A DNA stretch of 5,958 nt from Anaerolineae bacterium (GTDB taxonomy: Bacteria > Chloroflexota > Anaerolineae > JAADDB01). Made by a program: the position numbers and the translations under genes. This document shows, piece after piece, positions 1 through 5,402 of the stretch. The notes beneath the pieces are model-generated. The model worked only from the letters and a program-made list of their open reading frames with translations, made no database searches and was not told where the DNA came from. The first letter of the stretch is position 1; every line of letters starts with the position of its first letter. The stretch covers positions 1 to 5,958 of the forward strand of contig WFQT01000251.1 of the NCBI GenBank assembly GCA_015486895.1, in the 5' to 3' direction.

Positions 1-1
1 A

Positions 2-67
2 TATCACCTTTCCCTACGGAAAGAGGAGGCAGACGGAATTATCGTAGAGGTTAACAACAATGAGTGA
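2..67 (+). CDS. feoA: FeoA-family protein, C-terminal tail only (gene starts before the window)
   Basis: Reading from base 2 gives 21 residues and a TGA at 65-67. The fragment begins YHLSLRKEEA and continues DGIIVEV before a short Asn-rich end. The complete feoA at 282-518 has the same YHLSLRKEEA block at residues 61-70 followed by QNIHVE, so 13 of 16 aligned residues agree. Six of the ten codons encoding the identical block differ only at synonymous positions. That is the mark of a protein kept by selection since an old duplication, rather than a recent DNA copy or chance. FeoA proteins are small SH3-like cytosolic partners of the Fe(II) permease FeoB. The N-terminal part of the gene lies outside the window, so its length and start are unknown. 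It is probably the first of three feoA genes in a row. The identification is confident despite the short length. Confidence 0.85.
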   Translation, partial: YHLSLRKEEADGIIVEVNNNE

Positions 68-80
68 GCAACGGTAATCT

Positions 81-254
81 GAATCTGTAGGGTCAAATAG
101 CAGATCCTCGTTACTATTCAGCTCCCCAGCAATAGAACGCTGATAACGCTGATTCTCGCTGATCCTTTCTGGTTTATTTGCCTATCTGCGGATATCTGCG
201 TGAAACCTGCGGCATCTGCGTTTGATTTGTTCAAGGCTGAATAGTCACAGATTC
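81..254. repeat. Imperfect palindromic element with phased CGCTGAT / ATCTGCG words
   Basis: This fills most of the gap between the feoA tail and the next feoA. Outer arms: GAATCTGT at 81-88 is the exact reverse complement of ACAGATTC at 247-254. Next, ACTATTCAGC at 113-122 is the exact complement of GCTGAATAGT at 236-245 (10 of 10). Inside, CGCTGAT occurs at 138-144, 147-153 and 157-163. ATCTGCG occurs at 184-190, 194-200 and 214-220, with a variant ACCTGCG at 205-211. The two words are reverse complements apart from the central base, so the element could fold into a long imperfect hairpin centred near 179. Word spacing is 9 to 11 bases, about one helical turn. No coding capacity was seen. 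It resembles dispersed intergenic repeats of environmental genomes. An mRNA-leader or DNA-binding role is possible but unproven. Confidence 0.65.
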
Positions 255-267
255 TCAAGACATTAAG

Positions 268-274
268 AAGGAGG
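268..274 (+). promoter_or_regulatory. Ribosome binding site of the first complete feoA
   Basis: AAGGAGG lies 7 bases before the ATG at 282 and is a near-perfect Shine-Dalgarno sequence, which fixes that start. No convincing -35/-10 pair or Fur box was found just upstream, so the transcript may begin before the window. Confidence 0.8.
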
Positions 275-281
275 TAAAAGG

Positions 282-518
282 ATGGGAGAAGTCAAATTGT
301 TGAGCAACTTGAAACCTGGCCAGAAAGGGAAGGTAATCAAAGTTGGTGGAAGTGGGTCCACCCATCGCCGTATCCTGGACATGGGGGTGGTGCCAGGTTC
401 GGAGATCGAGGTGGAGCGGGTCGCTCCCCTGGCTGACCCTATTGAGTTCAAGCTGCTGGGCTACCACCTCTCACTGCGGAAAGAGGAAGCCCAGAATATC
501 CATGTAGAGACGAGTTAG
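282..518 (+). CDS. feoA: FeoA, ferrous iron transport accessory protein (YHLSLRKEEA subtype)
   Basis: This is a 78-residue protein, close to the usual FeoA length of about 75-85. It is a single FeoA/SH3-like domain. The family core RRILDMGVVPGSEIEV lies at residues 29-44 (arginines, then the L-x-x-M-G-h-x-P-G turn), and the C-terminal strand LLGYHLSLRKEEA at about 58-70. There is no signal peptide or membrane segment, so it is cytosolic. FeoA is thought to bind the cytosolic part of FeoB and support Fe(II) uptake; its exact mechanism is unsettled. The ATG follows AAGGAGG at a 7-base spacing. The stop is followed after 11 bases by a second feoA, so the two are almost certainly cotranscribed with feoB. 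Its C-terminal block matches that of the truncated feoA at the left edge, making the two close paralogs. Confidence 0.95.
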   Translation: MGEVKLLSNLKPGQKGKVIKVGGSGSTHRRILDMGVVPGSEIEVERVAPLADPIEFKLLGYHLSLRKEEAQNIHVETS

Positions 519-529
519 AGGAATACAAG

Positions 530-772
530 ATGAGAGAAGAGATGCATATGCCGTTATCCATGGTTACCCCAGGGCAGGAAGTGAAATTCGTGTCCGTGCG
601 CGGGGGCAGGGGGGTACGCCGGCGTTTAGCCGACATGGGATTTAATCCCGGAGTAAAGATCATGGTCATTCAGGGCGGCTTCCAAAGTGGACCTATCATT
701 GTTGCCATTCGGGATGCTCGCTTGGCCTTGGGGCACGGCATGGCTCACAAGATCATAGTGAACCTAATTTGA
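530..772 (+). CDS. feoA: FeoA, second complete copy (RLALGHGMAHKI subtype)
   Basis: This is an 80-residue single FeoA/SH3-like domain. The core RRRLADMGFNPGVKI lies at residues 30-44 and the C-terminal strand VAIRDARLALGHGMAHKIIV at about 58-77. This C-terminal type (small and basic residues around LALG, then M-A-x-x-I) differs clearly from YHLSLRKEEA of the neighbouring copy. The two are therefore distinct subfamilies rather than recent duplicates and may have different roles at FeoB. The start is not certain. ATG at 530 has a weak GAGG at 518-521, overlapping the end of the previous gene. ATG codons at 542 and 548 are alternatives and would remove 4 or 6 residues outside the domain. The TGA at 770-772 lies just before the ribosome binding site of the G-domain gene. 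It is cytosolic and a likely FeoB partner. Confidence 0.94.
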   Translation: MREEMHMPLSMVTPGQEVKFVSVRGGRGVRRRLADMGFNPGVKIMVIQGGFQSGPIIVAIRDARLALGHGMAHKIIVNLI

Positions 773-786
773 AGGGGGGAGAATCA

Positions 787-1323
787 ATGGTAAAAGAGCT
801 AACTATCGCTTTAGCCGGGAATCCGAACTCTGGCAAGAGCACAGTTTTCAACGCACTTACCGGTGCCCGGCAGCATGTTGGCAATTGGCCGGGCAAGACA
901 GTAGAGAAGAAGGAGGGAACTTGTAAGTACAACAGTCATGAAATCCATGTTGTCGACCTGCCCGGCACTTACAGCCTCAGCGCTTACTCTATGGAAGAGA
1001 TCATCGCCCGGGATTTCATCGTGGAGGGAAAACCGGACGTGGTGGTAAACATTGTGGACGCTTCTAATGTGGAGCGCAATCTCTACTTGACTGTGCAGAT
1101 AATGGAACTGGGTGCTAATCTGGTCATTGCTCTTAACATGATGGATATGGCTGAAGCGCGTGACTATAAGATAGATACTGAAACGCTTTCGGAGCTCTTG
1201 GGCATTCCTGTCGTACCCACAGTAGCTAACAAAGGACAGGGGATAAAAGAACTGTTGGCTACAATTATCAAAGCGGCGGAGTCAAGAAAAGCCTCAAAGT
1301 CTCAAGGGCTTCAGGAGTCGTGA
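787..1323 (+). CDS. feoB: FeoB N-terminal GTPase (G domain) as a separate protein
   Basis: This 178-residue protein corresponds only to the G domain of FeoB. Visible GTPase motifs are G1 GNPNSGKST (11-19), the switch I threonine in PGKTVE (Thr38, G2), G3 DLPG (57-60) with TYSLSAYS after it, G4 NMMD (117-120) and a G5-like TVANKG (145-150). GNPNSGKST with GNWPGKTVE is diagnostic of FeoB among small G proteins. GTP binding and hydrolysis here are needed for Fe(II) transport by the permease. The protein ends in a hydrophilic tail (SRKASKSQGLQES) where normal FeoB continues into its helical GDI domain, which is encoded by the next gene. ATG at 787 is preceded by a G-rich ribosome binding site (AAGGGGGGA, 772-780); a TTG at 769 overlapping the feoA stop is an alternative start. 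All G motifs are intact, so this looks functional rather than decayed. Confidence 0.93.
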   Translation: MVKELTIALAGNPNSGKSTVFNALTGARQHVGNWPGKTVEKKEGTCKYNSHEIHVVDLPGTYSLSAYSMEEIIARDFIVEGKPDVVVNIVDASNVERNLYLTVQIMELGANLVIALNMMDMAEARDYKIDTETLSELLGIPVVPTVANKGQGIKELLATIIKAAESRKASKSQGLQES

Positions 1324-1329
1324 ACGGTG

Positions 1330-1338
1330 AAAGGAGGA
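1330..1338 (+). promoter_or_regulatory. Strong internal ribosome binding site for the second half of split feoB
   Basis: AAAGGAGGA lies just after the TGA at 1321-1323 and 9 bases before the ATG at 1347. It supports independent or coupled translation of the permease half and chooses ATG 1347 over the overlapping GTG at 1320. It is the main sequence evidence that the split is real rather than a sequencing error. Confidence 0.8.
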
Positions 1339-1346
1339 TTTTTCAA

Positions 1347-3047
1347 ATGGTAGTAGAAGCAACGGTTGCTAGACATGTAGCTATCGTTGACTATGGGCGG
1401 GAAGTAGAGGAAGAAATCGCCAAGCTGGAGAAATCTATTTCCAGGCTCAATGTACTTGCGGAGAACTATCCTGCCCGCTGGTTGGCGGTGAAACTTTTGG
1501 AAAATGACAATGATATACGGAAAAAGATAGAATCTCTTTCCGGTGGCGTTGAGGTAATCCGCCAGGCCGACGCGAGCATGGCCCGCTTGCAGGACATTTT
1601 TGGCGATGAAGCGGCAACGATCATCGCTGACTACAGGTATGGTTTCATCCATGGGCTGATGAAACAAGTCTTGAAGAAACCGGTTGTAGAGAAGCTGACC
1701 ACCTCTGATAAGATAGACAAAATTGTCACTAATAGAGTATTGGGCATTCCTATCTTTCTCCTTGCTTTATGGGTTGTCTTTAAGGTCACGATTGACGGCT
1801 CTGCTCCTTTTTCAGACTGGTTGGATGCAGTCATTAGCGGTCCCATTTGCCGCTGGGGAGTGGCCATCCTGAACCTCATCGGACTTGGCGGCACGTGGGT
1901 AGAATCCCTGTGGCGGGATGGCATTATCGCTGGGACAGGCGGAGTGTGGGTCTTTATCCCACTTCTTCTCTTCCTGTACTTCTGGCTGGCCATCCTGGAG
2001 GACTCCGGCTACATGGCTCGCGCTGCTTTCGTGATGGATCGGATCATGCACAGCATAGGATTGCACGGCAAGTCGTTCATGCCTATGATTCTCGGTTGGG
2101 GTTGTACGGTGCCGGCCACGTATGCCACACGGACGATGAGAAATGAGAAAGATAGGCTAGTGACTGCGGAAGTTCTCTCTCTGATGAGTTGTGGGGCAAG
2201 GTTGCCAGTCTATGCCTTGTTTGCCGCTGCCTTTTTCCCTGACCATGCGGCATGGTTTATCCTTGGCCTTTACGTGTTCGGTGTCTTTTGGGCTATAGTG
2301 ATGGCCAAGTTTTTCAGGAATACTGTGTTCGCCGGTGGGGAAAAAGCACCTTTTATATTGGAGCTGCCTCCTTACCGGGTGCCTACCCTCAAAGGGGTTT
2401 TCATCCATATGTGGGAACGGAGTGAGTTCTTCTTGCGCAAAGCGACGCTTGTTATCATGAGTGTCTGTGTTGTCCTTTGGTTTTTGATAAACATGCCCTG
2501 GGGGGTAGAGAATCCCAGAGATAGCTATTTCGGGAAAGTGAGCGCGGCTATTGCTCCTGTCCTGGCCCCGACTGGCAACGGGAACTGGCAGGCGGCTGGT
2601 GCGCTGGTGACCGGGTTTGTCGCCAAGGAAGCAGTGATTGGCACTATGAGCGAGATATATGTCGGTGGCGGTGGAGCAGCAGCAGCGGGCCCGACGCCAA
2701 CCTTCGTCGATGACCTGAAGGAAATCGGCGTCGGTTTCTTCAACGCCACGGTAGACTCGGGGAAGACTATTATTAGCATCATCCCGGGTGTAAACTTGAT
2801 GGGAGGAGGTGGGGAAGAGGAAGACACAGCGCTGATTCGGGCTGTAAGAGGGTATTTTACGCCCCTGCAGGTGGTATCCTTCAATGTTTTCGTTCTCCTC
2901 TATATTCCTTGCATGGTGGCTACTGCCGCTTTCATTAGCGAATTTGGTCTCAAGTGGGCGCTCTTCAATGCCGGGTATCTCACGGGGCTGGGCTGGATCG
3001 TCGCCACGCTGATTTACCAGATTGGGCGGCTGCTGGGGCTTGGCTAA
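1347..3047 (+). CDS. feoB: FeoB GDI domain plus Fe(II) permease domain as a separate protein
   Basis: This 566-residue protein carries everything of FeoB after the G domain. Residues 1 to about 105 match the helical GDI (S) domain: IVDYGREVEEEIAKLEK, then NYPARWLAVKLLENDNDI, then a helical stretch. The rest is the polytopic inner-membrane permease with many hydrophobic segments. The two gate regions are visible: GWGCTVPATYATRT (about 250-263, Cys253) with MSCGARLPVY (280-289), and YIPCMVATAA (519-528, Cys522). The first gate commonly reads GFGCNVPA, so Trp and Thr are mild variants. A Gly-rich stretch (GVNLMGGGGEEED, 481-493) sits in the loop before the last helices. The protein must work with the G-domain protein encoded immediately upstream in another frame. 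No stop interrupts the downstream frame for at least 60 bases before 1320, so a single-base error could in principle fuse the genes, but the strong ribosome binding site argues for a true split. Confidence 0.94.
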   Translation: MVVEATVARHVAIVDYGREVEEEIAKLEKSISRLNVLAENYPARWLAVKLLENDNDIRKKIESLSGGVEVIRQADASMARLQDIFGDEAATIIADYRYGFIHGLMKQVLKKPVVEKLTTSDKIDKIVTNRVLGIPIFLLALWVVFKVTIDGSAPFSDWLDAVISGPICRWGVAILNLIGLGGTWVESLWRDGIIAGTGGVWVFIPLLLFLYFWLAILEDSGYMARAAFVMDRIMHSIGLHGKSFMPMILGWGCTVPATYATRTMRNEKDRLVTAEVLSLMSCGARLPVYALFAAAFFPDHAAWFILGLYVFGVFWAIVMAKFFRNTVFAGGEKAPFILELPPYRVPTLKGVFIHMWERSEFFLRKATLVIMSVCVVLWFLINMPWGVENPRDSYFGKVSAAIAPVLAPTGNGNWQAAGALVTGFVAKEAVIGTMSEIYVGGGGAAAAGPTPTFVDDLKEIGVGFFNATVDSGKTIISIIPGVNLMGGGGEEEDTALIRAVRGYFTPLQVVSFNVFVLLYIPCMVATAAFISEFGLKWALFNAGYLTGLGWIVATLIYQIGRLLGLG

Positions 3048-3060
3048 ACCCGTTGTTTTC

Positions 3061-3101
3061 GTGGTGAGGGCCGCCCTCTTCGTGGGTACGGTCCTCATCA
3101 C
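3061..3101 (+). promoter_or_regulatory. Strong hairpin between feoB and the DUF2325 gene
   Basis: GTGGTGAGGGCCG (3061-3073) pairs with CGGTCCTCATCAC (3089-3101) over 13 base pairs, two of them G-U. Inside the 15-base loop, CCC at 3074-3076 can pair with GGG at 3084-3086. T-rich sequence lies before it and A-rich sequence after it on the + strand. That is the reverse of an intrinsic terminator, and neither strand has a T tract following the stem. It is more likely an mRNA stabiliser, a processing site or a partial attenuator that sets the expression of the downstream genes relative to feoB. The function is inferred. Confidence 0.5.
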
Positions 3102-3142
3102 GCCGTCAATTCGAAAAAATTTCAAGAGGATTCATATAAGTG

Positions 3143-4333
3143 ATGCATCCAAGTAATTCCATTGACAACCCGCACACACAAAAACGCAAGCCAATCTGGG
3201 AGATAGACTGGCGTTTGCATTGCCCTCTCGTCGGTATCTGCCTGAGCGTCTCGGAGCAACGGAAGATACTCACAAAGGCCCGCGTATCGCTCTACGGATT
3301 GAGTGAGTTCGGTATCCACGCGCTGCTAGTGCAGAGCATTGAGGCAGAAAGCTCCCTCTCCCGCCGCGTCCAGCGTTACCTGAACAACAAGTATCGGCGC
3401 CAAGTGGCGGACTTCGGCACATGTCCAGAGGCGGAGTTCCTTTCCCTCTGGCAAGAAGGCCTGAAGAACGGGAAGGTCGGGGGGGTACTATGGGTTGCCG
3501 CCACCAGCCCTAACCTGTCGGAGCAGGCGACAAGCAAGGTTTTCGCTGACGTACACATGCTGATGCACCGTCAGGGGAAGCTGGTACGGCAGGAATTGCA
3601 ACAGGTCAAGCGGCTACACGTGGAGAACCAAAAGCTGGCCGGCAAATTGCGGGAGGCCCGGAAACGCGGACACGACACTGCGCAGGCATTGCACACCTCG
3701 GAGAAGGTACGGGCCGAACTGGAACAGGCAGCCAGGGCATTGAGGGAGGAAAACGAAGCGCTAAAGCATGACAATCAAAGCCAGCAACTCCAGAAAGAAA
3801 TAGAGGCACTGCGCACCCAACTGGGAAAGACAGAATACCAGCTTCAGACGCGGGTGGCAGCAGTCAAGCGATTGAAAGGAGAGAACGAACGGTTGGCAGC
3901 CGAATTGGCGTCGCAGGTAGAGGTCAACCAGTTTATGCGGGCGGAAATAGAACGTATGCTGCAAGAGATGCTGCGTGACGAAGCGAAATGTGAGACCTGC
4001 CCCTACCGTGACCTGTGCGCCCGGCGCGTGTTGCTTGTCGGCGGCATCATCAAACTTCGCTCTTTTTATCGAGAGGTAGTGGAAAAGATGGGTGGGGAGT
4101 TCAAATATCACAATGGCTATACTGGCGGTGGGGAGCGGGACCTGGAGAAGCTGATCGGATGGGCCGATGTCGTCCTTTGCCCGGTGGACGTCAACAGCCA
4201 CCGCGCGTCTCTGCGTGTGAAAGAGACCTGCAAGCAATTGGGAAAGCCTTACTATATGCTTCCCAGTTCCGGTGTGAGCAGCATCTCCCGTGCTCTGGCG
4301 GACGTGGCAGGACAACAAGGCTGTACAGACTGA
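3143..4333 (+). CDS. DUF2325 coiled-coil protein with CxxCPxxxxC cluster, function unknown
   Basis: About 396 residues; numbering here starts at the GTG at 3140. Three parts are visible. Residues about 20-145 form a helical N-terminal domain (HCPLVGICLS, LSRRVQRYLNNKYRRQV, FADVHMLMH), a layout I recall from other DUF2325 proteins. Residues about 146-282 are a long charged coiled coil. Residues about 297-390 are the DUF2325 domain: RRVLLVGG at its start, a central ADVVLCPVDVNSH (Cys347, His354), then the signature GKPYYMLPSSGVSSISRAL. Between the coil and DUF2325 lies CETCPYRDLC (Cys284, 287, 293), a possible metal or Fe-S site. No membrane segment or signal peptide is seen, so it is probably cytosolic. 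DUF2325 has no assigned function. It lies about 95 bases after feoB, and the FeoC-like protein downstream has the same cysteine spacing, so a role in iron sensing or Feo regulation is a reasonable inference only. GTG 3140 is an equally possible start (AAGAGGA at 3124-3130). Confidence 0.9.
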   Translation: MHPSNSIDNPHTQKRKPIWEIDWRLHCPLVGICLSVSEQRKILTKARVSLYGLSEFGIHALLVQSIEAESSLSRRVQRYLNNKYRRQVADFGTCPEAEFLSLWQEGLKNGKVGGVLWVAATSPNLSEQATSKVFADVHMLMHRQGKLVRQELQQVKRLHVENQKLAGKLREARKRGHDTAQALHTSEKVRAELEQAARALREENEALKHDNQSQQLQKEIEALRTQLGKTEYQLQTRVAAVKRLKGENERLAAELASQVEVNQFMRAEIERMLQEMLRDEAKCETCPYRDLCARRVLLVGGIIKLRSFYREVVEKMGGEFKYHNGYTGGGERDLEKLIGWADVVLCPVDVNSHRASLRVKETCKQLGKPYYMLPSSGVSSISRALADVAGQQGCTD

Positions 4334-4517
4334 AATCGAGAAGGTATCACTTCAGTAAAACGCGTTGTAGCGCAGGATAGAGGAGCAGGCGCGTGCAGGC
4401 TGGCGTAAGCAGTTTTGTGCGGCCGGTCATCACTTTCACTCGATCCCGTGACAAGACGATTAAATGTGGGCGCGGGGCCTCCATAATACGCCGTGCCACG
4501 GCCATCAATCGGTGGCT

Positions 4518-4541
4518 GGGCAGGTAGGAAACGGCCTGTCC
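4518..4541 (+). promoter_or_regulatory. Short hairpin in the leader of the feoC-like gene
   Basis: GGGCAGG (4518-4524) can pair with CCTGTCC (4535-4541), 7 base pairs with one G-U and a 10-base loop, ending 14 bases before the ribosome binding site AAGGAG (4556-4561). The surrounding gap 4334-4570 holds no supported gene. A weak CATAAT at 4482-4487 has no matching -35 box, so no promoter is called. The hairpin is short and may be chance. Confidence 0.25.
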
Positions 4542-4570
4542 CCCCAAATTCGGCGAAGGAGAGTACACAG

Positions 4571-4837
4571 ATGTTGCGAGAGATTGTCAGGACGATAGCA
4601 GAAGGCCAGGTCCATAGCCAGGTAGAGTTGGCTAGGTGGTTGGGGGTGAGCGAAGGGTTAGTAGAGCAGATGCTGGAGGATTTAGCCCGTACGGGATACC
4701 TGAAGCCCATGGGCGGGGAATCAACTGAAGGATGTGCCGGCTGCCCTCTGGCGAAGATGTGTGTCGCCAGCCGGCCGAGGAGAGCCTGGGTGCTGACAGA
4801 GAAAGGACGGAAAGTGGCGGAGGGTGAGTATAATTGA
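4571..4837 (+). CDS. feoC: FeoC-like winged-helix protein with Fe-S-type cysteine cluster
   Basis: This 88-residue protein has an N-terminal winged-helix fold (about 1-46): a helix, then SQVELARWLGVSEGLVEQMLEDLARTGYL, the helix-turn-helix layout of small MarR/FeoC-type proteins. A loop then carries GCAGCPLAKMC (Cys55, Cys58, Cys64), followed by a basic segment (RPRRAWVLTEKGRKV) typical of the wing end. FeoC proteins of enterobacteria have a similar winged helix with a cysteine-rich loop that can bind an oxygen-sensitive Fe-S cluster, and have been tied to FeoB protein stability and regulation. Three cysteines are seen here, so a fourth ligand would come from elsewhere. ATG 4571 follows AAGGAG (4556-4561) at 9 bases. 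An in-frame GTG at 4493 has no ribosome binding site and would add an unlikely Pro-rich lead. The assignment rests on fold pattern, size, cysteines and the feo context; a general transcription regulator is the alternative. Confidence 0.8.
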   Translation: MLREIVRTIAEGQVHSQVELARWLGVSEGLVEQMLEDLARTGYLKPMGGESTEGCAGCPLAKMCVASRPRRAWVLTEKGRKVAEGEYN

Positions 4838-4838
4838 G

Positions 4839-5402
4839 ATGACAGGTGCTTTCTGGAATAGTCTGCTGTTTTGGGTGGGACTTTTTTCGACCGGATTCAT
4901 CCTGACTGTGATCATCTATCGCTGGCCTGAGGCAAAAGGGAGAGCGTTGCGAGTGTCCAAGACCGTGCAGCAGCTCTTTGTAATGGTCTTCTATCTCCTG
5001 CCCATGCTCGCCCTGCCCCTGATCCCACAGCCCAGGTTAACATGGCCTGTTCCGGTGGGGATAGGAGCCGGCTTGGTTCCACTCATTGGAGCGGTTAGGA
5101 CGAGAGCGATGGCTAAAGGTAAGTTTGGCTCCGAGCCTGGGTTGCGTAAAAAAGGCGCCTTAGTGACAACAGGTGTCTATAGCCAGGTCAGGAACCCGAA
5201 GTACTTGAGCAACATCTTGCTTGCTATGGGGTGGGCATTGCTCTTTCGCGGTATTCACGCTTTGCTATGCGTACTCTTATGGGTTCTTGGCTTCGTGCTG
5301 CTCGTCCTCTTTGAGGAGAAAGGGTTGGAGGAAGAGTATGGGGAAGCCTACCGGGAGTACAAGAGAAAAGTGCGCTGGCGAATCATCCCCAAGGTATTCT
5401 GA
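4839..5402 (+). CDS. Integral-membrane methyltransferase of the ICMT/PEMT family
   Basis: 187 residues from ATG 4839, or 192 from GTG 4824, which overlaps the feoC-like stop by 14 bases; neither start has a decisive ribosome binding site. About five hydrophobic segments are visible (roughly 8-27, 43-62, 68-88, 122-138, 139-158). The C-terminal half has the family signature: LVTTGVYSQVRNPKYLSN (108-125, with the R-N-P-x-Y motif), then FEEKGLEEEYGEAYREYKRKVRWRIIP (158-184). These are hallmarks of the isoprenylcysteine carboxyl methyltransferase / phospholipid methyltransferase superfamily, which uses S-adenosylmethionine at the membrane. Bacterial members act on varied and mostly unknown substrates, so none is assigned. 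The start lies at or inside the end of the feoC-like gene, implying a shared transcript and probably coupled translation. Whether it serves iron transport or is a passenger cannot be told from sequence. Confidence 0.88.
   Translation: MTGAFWNSLLFWVGLFSTGFILTVIIYRWPEAKGRALRVSKTVQQLFVMVFYLLPMLALPLIPQPRLTWPVPVGIGAGLVPLIGAVRTRAMAKGKFGSEPGLRKKGALVTTGVYSQVRNPKYLSNILLAMGWALLFRGIHALLCVLLWVLGFVLLVLFEEKGLEEEYGEAYREYKRKVRWRIIPKVF

Noticed and set aside
138..163. Possible Fur box in the CGCTGAT cluster upstream of feoA
   Set aside because: GATAACGCTGATTCTCGCT shares only about half of its positions with the classical 19-base Fur box, and the word repeat explains the similarity.
138..220. CRISPR array suggested by the repeated short words before feoA
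   Set aside because: Words are 7 bases with 2-4 base gaps and change orientation in the middle; there are no 23-40 base repeats with spacers.
2157..3125. Long open frame of 322 codons on the minus strand opposite feoB
   Set aside because: It is antisense to conserved FeoB permease codons, has no recognisable domain and is rich in His, Arg and Pro, as expected of a shadow frame.
3761..4318. 185-codon minus-strand frame opposite the DUF2325 gene
   Set aside because: Shadow of the coiled-coil and DUF2325 coding sequence; its product shows no family motif and the opposite strand is clearly the coding one.
4329..4356. Stem ACTGAA / TTCAGT at the end of the DUF2325 gene as a terminator
   Set aside because: Only six base pairs with a 16-base loop and an A run rather than a T run after it.
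4482..4487. CATAAT as a -10 box for the feoC-like gene
   Set aside because: No TTGACA-like sequence 16-18 bases upstream; a lone hexamer is not enough.
4493..4570. In-frame upstream extension of the feoC-like gene from GTG 4493
   Set aside because: No ribosome binding site, an unlikely Pro- and Arg-rich lead, and a well-placed AAGGAG before ATG 4571.
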